DNA of 64,000 nt from Halobacteriales archaeon QS_1_69_70 (GTDB taxonomy: Archaea > Halobacteriota > Halobacteria > Halobacteriales > Haloarculaceae). How positions within the stretch are numbered: position 1 is the first letter of the stretch; every line of letters starts with the position of its first letter. The translations under genes and the position numbers were made by a program. Shown here piece after piece: positions 52,998-60,539 of the stretch. The notes beneath the pieces are model-generated. The model did not search any database. It was not told the DNA's origin and was given only the letters and a program-made list of their open reading frames with translations. The stretch is taken from positions 62,001 to 126,000 of the forward strand of contig PXRI01000013.1 in NCBI GenBank assembly GCA_003021005.1, written 5' to 3'.

Positions 52998-53522
52998 ATG
53001 GCACTGGACGCGGCGGTCGCCGACCGGTTGCGCCCGGACCGACCACGGCTCCTGCCCGCGGTGGCGGTCGTGATCGCAGCCGCACTGCTCGCCGTCGGCG
53101 GCGACGTGGTCGGGTTGCTCGCCCGGGAGAGCGGGGCGGCCCCCGCCGGGGACACGGCCGGGCCGCTCGTCGCCGTCCTGGTCCTCGGCGCGTGGCTCCT
53201 CGCCGACGCGCCCTACGCGTTCGTCGTCGGACAGGTCGGGCTGGTCGTCGGCCTCGACGGCGGGCCCTCGAGCACCCCAATCGCCCAGGCGGCGCTGGTC
53301 GGCATCCTCGTCGCCGACGTCGCCGCGGCCCACCGGGGCGGCGACCGCGTCCGCACCGCCCTGGTCGCCGCCGCGACCGCCCTGCTCCTCTTCGCGATCG
53401 TCGAATACGGGGCCAGCACGCCCGTTGCCGCCGCCGCGGTCCTGGTCGTCACGGCGCTCGTCGGCTACACGATCCACCGCTACGAACGGCTGCGGCTGGG
53501 CCTCGTGGGTGAGGCGGGATGA
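52998..53522 (+). CDS. Polytopic membrane protein of MoxR module 2 (DUF7519-like)
   Basis: 174 residues with five hydrophobic segments (LLPAVAVVIAAALLAVGGDVV, LVAVLVLGAWLLAD, YAFVVGQVGLVVG, ALVAAATALLLFAIVEYGAS, AAAVLVVTALVGYTIH). Its stop overlaps the next ATG. The family name is from memory of haloarchaeal MoxR/DUF58 clusters, where a gene of this kind follows DUF58. Function unknown. Confidence 0.7.
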   Translation: MALDAAVADRLRPDRPRLLPAVAVVIAAALLAVGGDVVGLLARESGAAPAGDTAGPLVAVLVLGAWLLADAPYAFVVGQVGLVVGLDGGPSSTPIAQAALVGILVADVAAAHRGGDRVRTALVAAATALLLFAIVEYGASTPVAAAAVLVVTALVGYTIHRYERLRLGLVGEAG

Positions 53523-54355
53523 GCGCCGAGGGCGAGGCCGGCCATAGCGTGCCCGATCGCGAGGCGCTGCTCGCCAGGATCGAGACCCTGGAGGGCGACG
53601 TCGAGCGGCTCGAGACCGACCTCGCCGCGGCCCGACGGACCTCCTACCGCCGCACCGCGGCCGGGATGGCCGCCCTGGGCGGGGTGGCGCTCGCCGGCGC
53701 CGCCGCGTTCCCCGGCGTCCGGACCGTGCTCGTCGCGCTCGCCGGCACCGGGCTCTTCGGCGCCCTCCTGACGTACTACCTCACGCCGGAGCGTTTCGTC
53801 GGCGCCAGCGTCGCCGGCGGCGTCTACGGCGCCCTCGCCGCGAACCTCGAGGCCATCGCGGCCGAACTGGAACTGACCGACGCGGCGGTCTACGTGCCCG
53901 TCGACGGCGAGCCACCGGCGCGGGTGTACGTCCCGGAACGGCCGCTGGCCGTCGCCGGCGTCCCGGACGCCGAGGCGCTCCGGGACACCTTCGTGGTCAC
54001 GCCCGACCACCGCGGGCTCTCGATGCGACCGACCGGCGGCCCGCTCCGGGGCGACTTCGTGGCGGCGACCGCGCCGGTGCCCGACGCGCCCGGCGGGCTG
54101 GCGCGGGCCGCCAGCGAGGCCCTCGTCGAGCAGTTCGAACTCGTCGACGCCGCCGCCCCGGACGTCGGCGACCGCCGGGTGACCGTCCGGGTCGCGGGCA
54201 GCGCCTACGGGCCGGTCGACCGGCTCGACCACCCGGTCGCGTCGTTCCTCGCGACCACGTTCGCGACCGCGCTGGACCGCCCGGTGGAACTCGAGGTCAC
54301 CCCTGACTCGGAGGGCAGCTACCTCGTCACCTGTCGCTGGGACACCTTCGAGTAG
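53519..54355 (+). CDS. Coiled-coil membrane protein of MoxR module 2 (DUF7982-like)
   Basis: 278 residues. An N-terminal coiled coil (REALLARIETLEGDVERLETDLAAARRT) precedes two close spans (AAGMAALGGVALAGAAAF, VRTVLVALAGTGLFGALLTYYL). A beta-rich soluble domain follows (AVYVPVDGEPPARVYVPE, TVRVAGSAYGPVDRLDHPVASFLAT). The spans predict a hairpin with both ends inside the cell. Start overlaps the preceding stop by four bases. Confidence 0.7.
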   Translation: MSAEGEAGHSVPDREALLARIETLEGDVERLETDLAAARRTSYRRTAAGMAALGGVALAGAAAFPGVRTVLVALAGTGLFGALLTYYLTPERFVGASVAGGVYGALAANLEAIAAELELTDAAVYVPVDGEPPARVYVPERPLAVAGVPDAEALRDTFVVTPDHRGLSMRPTGGPLRGDFVAATAPVPDAPGGLARAASEALVEQFELVDAAAPDVGDRRVTVRVAGSAYGPVDRLDHPVASFLATTFATALDRPVELEVTPDSEGSYLVTCRWDTFE

Positions 54356-54425
54356 CGCGCCGCAGCGGTCGAGCCCCGACACCGATGACGGGGAGCCGGC
54401 AGGGTCCCGTCAGACGACGTCCGGG

Positions 54426-55475
54426 TCAGGCGTCGTCCGTCCGGGCGTGGCCCACGCTCCGCTCGGCCGGCGCCCCGTCGGCCGCGACCCCCTCCTCGAC
54501 CGGCTCGGCGTCGGGGTCCTCCGGGAGGAAGCCGTTGGTGGGCGGTTCGGCCGCCTCGACGGCCTCGTCGACGACGGCCGCGGGATCGGTGCCGCGCAGG
54601 CCGGCGTCGGTCTCGAGGACGAGCCGGTGGGTGAGCACCCGGCCGGCGATGGCCTTCAGGTCGTCAGGGATAACGTAGCCACGGCTGCGGATGGCCGCGT
54701 GGGCCTTGGCCGCGTCGAGGAAGTTGATGGAGGCCCGCGGCGACGCGCCGTGTTTGACCGCCGGGTGCTCGCGCGTCTCGTCGATGACGTCGATTACGTA
54801 CTCCTTGATCGGCGGTGCGACGTGGACGCCGGCGACGGTCTCCTTGCGGGCGGCGATCTCCGAGGGCGTCGTGACGGGCCGGATCGCGGTCGCGTCGAGG
54901 TCCGGCTCGTCGTCGAACCGGTCTAGGAGCTGTCGCTCGTCGTCCCGCGCGGGGATGTCGACGACGAGCTTCTGCTGGAACCGGTCCCGTTGGGCCTCCG
55001 GGAGTGCGAACACGCCCTCCATCTCGATGGGGTTCTGTGTCGCGATGACCAAAAACGGCGACGGGAGCTGCTTCGTCTCGCCGTCGATTGTCACCTGTGT
55101 CTCCTGCATCGACTCCAGGAGGGCGCTTTGTGTCTTCGGCGTCGCCCGGTTTATCTCGTCGGCGACGACGACGTTGGAGAACACCGGGCCCTCCTTGAGT
55201 TGGAAGGTCCCGGTCTCCTCCCGGTACACCCTGGTGCCGGTGATGTCGGCCGGCAGCAGGTCCGGCGTCATCTGAACGCGGGCGTACTCCAGTCCGGTGG
55301 CCCTGGCGAACAGGTTGGCGGCCGTCGTCTTCGCGATGCCCGGGACGCCCTCCAGCAGCACGTGACCCCCGGTGAGCGCCGCCAGCGTCAACCCCTCGAT
55401 CAGTTCCTCCTGGCCGACCAGTACCGTCGCCATCTCGTCGCGTAGCGACTCGTACAGCGCCGCAGGGTCACTCAT
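54426..55475 (-). CDS. MoxR-family AAA+ ATPase (module 2)
   Basis: 349 residues from the ATG at 55475. Walker A LLEGVPGIAKTTAANLF, Walker B VVVADEINRATPKTQSALLESMQETQ, and sensor 1 VIATQNPIEMEGVFALPEAQRDRF are intact. A C-terminal acidic tail (LPEDPDAEPVEEGVAADG) follows the lid domain. It starts within the last codons of the DUF4350 gene (8-base overlap), so the two are coupled. Convergent with the DUF58-containing operon. Confidence 0.93.
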   Translation of the reverse strand: MSDPAALYESLRDEMATVLVGQEELIEGLTLAALTGGHVLLEGVPGIAKTTAANLFARATGLEYARVQMTPDLLPADITGTRVYREETGTFQLKEGPVFSNVVVADEINRATPKTQSALLESMQETQVTIDGETKQLPSPFLVIATQNPIEMEGVFALPEAQRDRFQQKLVVDIPARDDERQLLDRFDDEPDLDATAIRPVTTPSEIAARKETVAGVHVAPPIKEYVIDVIDETREHPAVKHGASPRASINFLDAAKAHAAIRSRGYVIPDDLKAIAGRVLTHRLVLETDAGLRGTDPAAVVDEAVEAAEPPTNGFLPEDPDAEPVEEGVAADGAPAERSVGHARTDDA

Positions 55476-56514
55476 CGTCGTCGGATTGGGAATTGAGTGA
55501 TTTAACTCCTTGCATGAGCCGACCGACGCGACCGCGCTCCATCCGGGGGTAGCGGCCGACCGCGGAGGCGGCAACCGCGTCGGGGTCCGAGGCCCCTTCG
55601 ACCGCCGGGGCGGCTGGCCGTGGGTACAGCCGGCGATGCCACGCGAAGACGACGACGAGCACAAGTCCGACGAGGACGCCCTGCAGCGGTGGGGAGTTCC
55701 GGACGGTCAGAAGCGCCGAGATGACCGGCGGGGGGTCCCCGCCGTGGGACGTGTCGATCAGCACGGTGTCGCTGCCGTTGAACACGTTCGTGGCGAAGGC
55801 GCGGTTGCCCGGCCGGTCGGCCATCACGTTGATGAACGCGCTCCCGTCGCTCACCACGACCACGCGTCCCGCCCCGACCGTCTCGGTCGTCGCGACCGGG
55901 TGCGACGCCAGGGACTCGTCGTCGTCGACCTCCCCGTTCCGGTCGTCGTCCAGGTACGCAAAGTCCGACGTGGCGACGAGCACCGTCGATTCGCCCGCCA
56001 CCACCGCCGTCCCGTGGTTGAGCGTCAGCGCGTCGACGCCCGTCGTCAGGGGGTGCTCGGAGACGTTCGTCGCCACCGGCAGCGCCGGGCCGCGGTAGTG
56101 GGTGCGGTCGTCACGGAGTGCCGCGCCGTCGAGGCGGGCCGTCGCGCCCACCCCCTCTAAGAGGTCGTCGGCGGTGCCGTTCCGGTCGGCGACCAGGAGC
56201 GTCCCGCCGCGCTCGAGGAACGCCGCGATGTGCCGGATCTCGGCGGCCTCGTAGGGCTCGTCGGGCGCGACGATGACCGCGACCGTCCCGTTGCCGTACC
56301 CGTCGTAGGCGGTCGTATTCGTCGCCACCTCGGTGTCGGCGCCGGTCTCACCGGCGAGGGTCCGGAGATCGGCGGTCCCCTCCCAGGAGGGGTTGAACGC
56401 GCCGAACGCCGCCACGGAGGTCGCGCCACCGTAGACGAGCGTCACCCCCACGACGAGGGCGACGCCCACCAGCACGGCCCGCGGCACGTCGACGTCGTGG
56501 CCGCCGACACACAC
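55468..56514 (-). CDS. DUF4350 domain membrane protein
   Basis: 348 residues from a GTG at 56514, overlapping the upstream TAG by one base (TAGTG). One N-terminal span (AVLVGVALVVGVTLVYGGATSV), a DUF4350-type extracellular domain (TVAVIVAPDEPYEAAEIRHIAAFLERGGTLLVADRNGTAD, VVVVSDGSAFINVM), then a second span (LQGVLVGLVLVVVFAWHRRL). DUF4350 proteins are frequent in MoxR operons and resemble ABC-associated gliding-motility proteins. Partner of the MoxR that follows. Confidence 0.85.
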   Translation of the reverse strand: MCVGGHDVDVPRAVLVGVALVVGVTLVYGGATSVAAFGAFNPSWEGTADLRTLAGETGADTEVATNTTAYDGYGNGTVAVIVAPDEPYEAAEIRHIAAFLERGGTLLVADRNGTADDLLEGVGATARLDGAALRDDRTHYRGPALPVATNVSEHPLTTGVDALTLNHGTAVVAGESTVLVATSDFAYLDDDRNGEVDDDESLASHPVATTETVGAGRVVVVSDGSAFINVMADRPGNRAFATNVFNGSDTVLIDTSHGGDPPPVISALLTVRNSPPLQGVLVGLVLVVVFAWHRRLYPRPAAPAVEGASDPDAVAASAVGRYPRMERGRVGRLMQGVKSLNSQSDDDE

Positions 56515-56792
56515 TACGGGAGCACCTCCGGGGGGAGGATCTCGAGGATGCGTCGGACGACGATGTAGCCGAACACCGCGAGCCCGGCGGCGATGAGCCA
56601 CGGGATCCGGCGGCGCCACCGCGGCGAGACCGCGACCGGCGCCGTGAGTTCCACCACGACCAGGAAGCCGATGAGCGACAGGACGAAGAACAGCTCCGGC
56701 GTCAGCGACTCCAGCGCCGCGAGCACGACGATCGCGGCGAGCATCCACGCAAGCTGGGCGTGGAGGAACCGTCGGCGGCGCCGCGTCTCCAT
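56514..56792 (-). CDS. Small three-span membrane protein upstream of DUF4350
   Basis: 92 residues. Three hydrophobic spans (LAWMLAAIVVLAALESL, LFFVLSLIGFLVVVELT, IPWLIAAGLAVFGYIVVR) with a basic N-terminus (METRRRRRFLH) as a positive-inside signal. First gene of the small-DUF4350-MoxR operon. No family assigned. Confidence 0.75.
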   Translation of the reverse strand: METRRRRRFLHAQLAWMLAAIVVLAALESLTPELFFVLSLIGFLVVVELTAPVAVSPRWRRRIPWLIAAGLAVFGYIVVRRILEILPPEVLP

Positions 56793-57071
56793 GTCCCGAC
56801 GCTGGTGGCGCCGCGCTTACCAACCTGTCGGCTCGGTTCAGGGGGCACGCATCCCGACCAGACGGCCCAACACGGGTGGGCCTCACGTGGACGACGCCGC
56901 CAGCCACCTGACCGGGCGACCCGGCGCGGCGAGCCCACCCGCGTCGATGAAACCAGAACCGTTCTGAAGACCGGCGGTCCCACCGGCCGACCCGGCCCGG
57001 CGGGCCCACACTGCCCCGGTGGGCGCCTGACTCCGAAGGAACTACACCGCCGCCACCGGGAGGGGCCACCG

Positions 57072-57602
57072 ATGGCTGTCGACCCCGCGTCCGCCGGTCC
57101 GTCGCGTCCCCGGGCGAGAGCCCTGGCGATCGCCGTTCTCCTCGCCGTCCTCGTCGGGCTGTTCGTCGCCGCCGGCACCCAGACGCCGGACCCCGGATCG
57201 AACGACTACCCCGGCGAGGACGAGGTCGGTCCAGATCCGGGCGCGTACGTCGGCCAGCAGGTCTCCCTCGACGGGCGGGTCCTCGGCACGGACCCCATCC
57301 GCATCGAGGTCGAGTACGGCACCGGCGAGACGTTCGCGGTGACGGTGACCGGCGTCGACCGGCCGGTCTCGGCGGGCGACCACCTGAACGCCTTCGGGAC
57401 CCTGGAGGCCGAGGGGAGGCTGTCGGCCGACCGCGTGGTCGTCAGGGAGCCGTGGGAGCTGTGGTACATGTACGCCGTGTCGTTCGTCGGCGGGCTCTGG
57501 GTGGTGGCGCGGACGGTCCGCCGGTGGCGGGTCGACGCCGACCGGCTGGCGGTCGTGCCGCGCGAGGAGCCGCTCTCTGTCCGGGGTGACGGCGATGCCT
57601 GA
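57072..57602 (+). CDS. Membrane-anchored OB-fold-like protein
   Basis: 176 residues from the ATG at 57072. An N-terminal span (LAIAVLLAVLVGLFVAAGT), an OB-fold-like beta region (YVGQQVSLDGRVLGTDPIRIEVEYGTGETFAVTV..LNAFGTLEAEGRLSADRVVVR) and a second span (WYMYAVSFVGGLWVVARTV). The domain would lie outside the membrane. Its end overlaps the start of the next gene. Not assigned to a family. Confidence 0.7.
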   Translation: MAVDPASAGPSRPRARALAIAVLLAVLVGLFVAAGTQTPDPGSNDYPGEDEVGPDPGAYVGQQVSLDGRVLGTDPIRIEVEYGTGETFAVTVTGVDRPVSAGDHLNAFGTLEAEGRLSADRVVVREPWELWYMYAVSFVGGLWVVARTVRRWRVDADRLAVVPREEPLSVRGDGDA

Positions 57603-58098
57603 CGTGCTCACTCACGTGCTCGTCGGCTACGTGGTCGGTACGCTGCTGGCTGTCCGGGTCGAGGATCTGGGTCCCGAGGCGGTCACCGTCACGATGGCCG
57701 GCGCGCTGGCGCCGGATTTCGTGAAGATCAAGCTCCTCGTGCCGGACGCTGTCGTCGAGTCGGCACTCGGCGTTCCATTCTCCTGGGCGCCGCTGCACGC
57801 CCTGGGGGGCGTCGCCATCGTGGCGCTCGTGACCGGGCTCGCAGTCGGCCGCGAGCACCGCCGAGCGACGACGGCACTCGTGGCAGTCGGCGCGGGGACG
57901 CACCTCCTCCTGGACGGCCTGCTGGTCAAGCCCAGCGGGTACGGCGCCGAGCTGTTCGTCCCCTTCACGGTGTACCGGTTCCCCGCCGGGATGGTCTACG
58001 TGAGTAGCGACCGGTGGCCGGCCGCCCTCGCCGGGGCGGCCGCGGCTGGCGCGTGGGCCTGGCGCCGGTACGTCGACCGGCGGCCGGCCGAGCCATGA
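57595..58098 (+). CDS. Membrane-bound metal-dependent hydrolase, YdjM-like
   Basis: 167 residues from the ATG at 57595; a GTG at 57586 is an alternative. It has MPDVLTHVLVGYVVGTLL, AGALAPDFVKIKLLVPD, LHALGGVAIVALV and GTHLLLDGLL, with the conserved His and Asp residues of the YdjM/LexA-binding family. Four spans. It overlaps the OB-fold gene by 8 bases, so both are expressed together. The substrate is unknown. Confidence 0.78.
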   Translation: MPDVLTHVLVGYVVGTLLAVRVEDLGPEAVTVTMAGALAPDFVKIKLLVPDAVVESALGVPFSWAPLHALGGVAIVALVTGLAVGREHRRATTALVAVGAGTHLLLDGLLVKPSGYGAELFVPFTVYRFPAGMVYVSSDRWPAALAGAAAAGAWAWRRYVDRRPAEP

Positions 58099-58165
58099 CC
58101 CCGCACGGCGTCCCAAGCGGGCTCTCTTGAGCGCGGCGGGACGCGTCCCGTCTGCAATCCGGCGC

Positions 58166-58834
58166 CTACTCCCTCTCCAGGCCGCCGTCGACGAGGCGGT
58201 ACCGGCGTTCGAACCGGTCGGCAAGCCGCCGGTCGTGGCTCACGACCACCAGGGCCGCGTCCGTCGCGGCCTGGAGCTCGAACAGCACCTCGAGGACTGC
58301 CTCGGCCGTCTCGGCGTCCAGCTGCCCGGTCGGCTCGTCGGCCAGGACGACCGCGGGCCGGTTCACCAGCGCCCGGGCGATGGCGACCCGCTGCTTCTCG
58401 CCGCCGCTCAGCGTCGCGGGGTACCGGTCCCGGCGGTCGGCTACGTCGAGCCGGTCGAACAGCGTTTCCAGCCACGCCCGGTCGACGGTGCCGTCGTGTT
58501 CGCCGGGGAGCGCGGCGTTCTCCCACGCCGTGAGGTCCTCGACGAGCCGGAACTCCTGGAAGACGATGCCGACTGTCTCCCGCCGCAGCCGGGCCCGCTC
58601 GCGCTCGGACAGCGCCGCGGCGTCGACGTCGCGGACGGATAGCGACCCGTCGGTCGGGGGCAGGAGGAGGCCGAGGACCTCGAACAGCGTGGTCTTGCCG
58701 GCGCCGCTGTCGCCGCGGACCAGGGCGCGTTCGCCCGGTGGTATCGACACCGAGAGGTCCGAAAGCACCGTCCGGCCGCCGCGCTCGACGGTGAGCCCGT
58801 CGGCCCGCAGGACGGGATCCGTCCCTGGGGGCAT
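58166..58834 (-). CDS. ABC transporter ATP-binding protein (LolD/MacB-like)
   Basis: 222 residues from the ATG at 58834. Walker A LVRGDSGAGKTTLFEVL, Q-loop VFQEFRLVEDLTAWENA, signature LSGGEKQRVAIARALV, Walker B VVLADEPTGQLDAET and switch VVVSHDRRLADRF. It matches the LolD/MacB family, which drives FtsX-type permeases; here the permease gene is 60536-63445 in the same operon. Confidence 0.93.
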   Translation of the reverse strand: MPPGTDPVLRADGLTVERGGRTVLSDLSVSIPPGERALVRGDSGAGKTTLFEVLGLLLPPTDGSLSVRDVDAAALSERERARLRRETVGIVFQEFRLVEDLTAWENAALPGEHDGTVDRAWLETLFDRLDVADRRDRYPATLSGGEKQRVAIARALVNRPAVVLADEPTGQLDAETAEAVLEVLFELQAATDAALVVVSHDRRLADRFERRYRLVDGGLERE

Positions 58835-58880
58835 CACCTCGACGGGCGCGCGCGGCCCGCCTAAGCCTGACGGTGCCGGC

Positions 58881-60539
58881 TCAGCAGCCGGCGGTCCGGG
58901 CCCCCGCCGGCAGCGAGAGCGCGCCCGGTTCACGGCCGCTCGACCGGTAGACGAGGTGCCGCCGGGCGAGGGTCGCCGCGTACCGCCGTCGCGTGACCGT
59001 CTCCGGCGAGGCGGGCCAGAAGGTGGCGCCGTCCGTCACCCAGCGGTCGAACGACAGGGTGGGACAGGCCGGCGGCGGGCCGCCGCGGAGCCACGTCCGC
59101 GTCGCCGCCATGCCGGCGTCGGCGGCGAACGTCGGGCGCCCGACCCGCATCGGGCCGTGGTCCGTCGTCCACCGGGCGTCGGTCGTGGTCGCGGCGTGCT
59201 CGACGGCCGCGAACTCGGAGTCGTGTGTCGTCCCCGGGTAGGTCAGGGTGTCCAGGGCGACGAACGCGAGGGGGACCGTGAGGAGGGTGCTCGTCGCCAA
59301 CACCGAAAGGAGGCCGGCCCGCACGCCACGTCGGCCGGTCCAGCCGCGGTCCCGCCAGGCGACCCGGGCGGCCGCCAGGCCGACCAGGACGAAGACGGGG
59401 ACGTGGAGGAACGCCTGTGCCCGGATGGCCGTCGCGAAGAAGTCGGGCGTCAGCGAGGCCGTGAGCGCGAAGGCCGCGAGGACGACCGGGCCCCCGAGGA
59501 GCGCCGTGAGGAGGGTCGCCGTCTCGTGGCGGTCCTCGAGGGCGTCGGTGGCGTAGCCGGCGAACGCGACCGGTACGGTTAGCAGGCCGACGCCGGCGAT
59601 CACTGCGGGGTCCGACCGGATGGTGCCCGGAAACACGGGGCGGACCGCGTTCAGCGCGACCAGCACGAACATGCCGCCGAGCGGCGCGTACAGGAGCCCG
59701 CGGCGGGCACGGGTCGAGGTGGCACCGTACCACGCCACGCCGACGAGGAGGACGACGACCCACGCGAGGAACAGGCCCGGGTTCGTCCGTACCTGGCCGA
59801 CGTAGCTGACGCCGAGGACGCCGAAGCGCTCGACGAGTTCGTAGTACGCGACGAACAGCGTCCAGAAACCGGCGACGACGCCGGCGCCGAGGACGGCGGT
59901 GCGGCGGGTCGGACGGCGGGCGAATTCCGCCCCGGCCAGGGCGGTGACACCGAGGGCCGCGTTGAACGTGCTGAACGTGTGGAGGATGGGGAACGCGAGG
60001 AGAAACGTCGCGAGCGGGACGGCCCACCGGACGGGCGTGGGGCGGCCGCGGAGGAGGCGGTGTAACGACAGGACCGCGAGGAACGCGAACAGCTGGCCGA
60101 GCGGCTCGGGGTCGGGGATCGAGGTGTGCCGGAGGAACAGCCCCTGGACCGCCAACAGTAGGCCCGTAGCCAGGGCGGCAGCGCGCACCCGTCGCGACGG
60201 CCACCCGAGGTCGGTGCCCAGGCGCCGCGTAAACGCCATGCCGACCAGCGGCACCGCGGCACCGGCCAGCGAGAAGAGCGGCTGGATGACGGACAGCGGA
60301 GCCTCGTCGGTCACGAGCGAGGCCGTGGCCGTAAAGACGGTGACGACGAGGAGGTCCGCGCGGAGGTCCGGGCCGATCGGTAGCTGCCCGGCCGCACGCG
60401 TCTCACGGGCGAGGGCGGCATGTGCGAAGCCATCGAGGATGTGCGGGAGCGGACTCCAGTACAGCGGAATGGTCCGCATGGCCGCGGCGACGGCGAAGAC
60501 CGCGAGGCCGGCCAGGAGGTAGGAGCGGCGGTCCGTCAT
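58881..60539 (-). CDS. Polytopic membrane protein, possibly GT-C-like
   Basis: 552 residues with about 11-12 spans. The N-terminal part, FAVAAAMRTIPLYWSPLPHILDGFAHAALARET, has an acidic residue after the first span, as in GT-C-fold glycosyltransferases; this is a weak resemblance. A Cys-containing extracellular tail (ADAGMAATRTWLRGGPPPACPTLSFDR) follows the last span. Its start overlaps the permease stop by four bases and it precedes the ATPase gene by 46 bases, so it may be an integral part of the exporter. Confidence 0.7.
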   Translation of the reverse strand: MTDRRSYLLAGLAVFAVAAAMRTIPLYWSPLPHILDGFAHAALARETRAAGQLPIGPDLRADLLVVTVFTATASLVTDEAPLSVIQPLFSLAGAAVPLVGMAFTRRLGTDLGWPSRRVRAAALATGLLLAVQGLFLRHTSIPDPEPLGQLFAFLAVLSLHRLLRGRPTPVRWAVPLATFLLAFPILHTFSTFNAALGVTALAGAEFARRPTRRTAVLGAGVVAGFWTLFVAYYELVERFGVLGVSYVGQVRTNPGLFLAWVVVLLVGVAWYGATSTRARRGLLYAPLGGMFVLVALNAVRPVFPGTIRSDPAVIAGVGLLTVPVAFAGYATDALEDRHETATLLTALLGGPVVLAAFALTASLTPDFFATAIRAQAFLHVPVFVLVGLAAARVAWRDRGWTGRRGVRAGLLSVLATSTLLTVPLAFVALDTLTYPGTTHDSEFAAVEHAATTTDARWTTDHGPMRVGRPTFAADAGMAATRTWLRGGPPPACPTLSFDRWVTDGATFWPASPETVTRRRYAATLARRHLVYRSSGREPGALSLPAGARTAGC

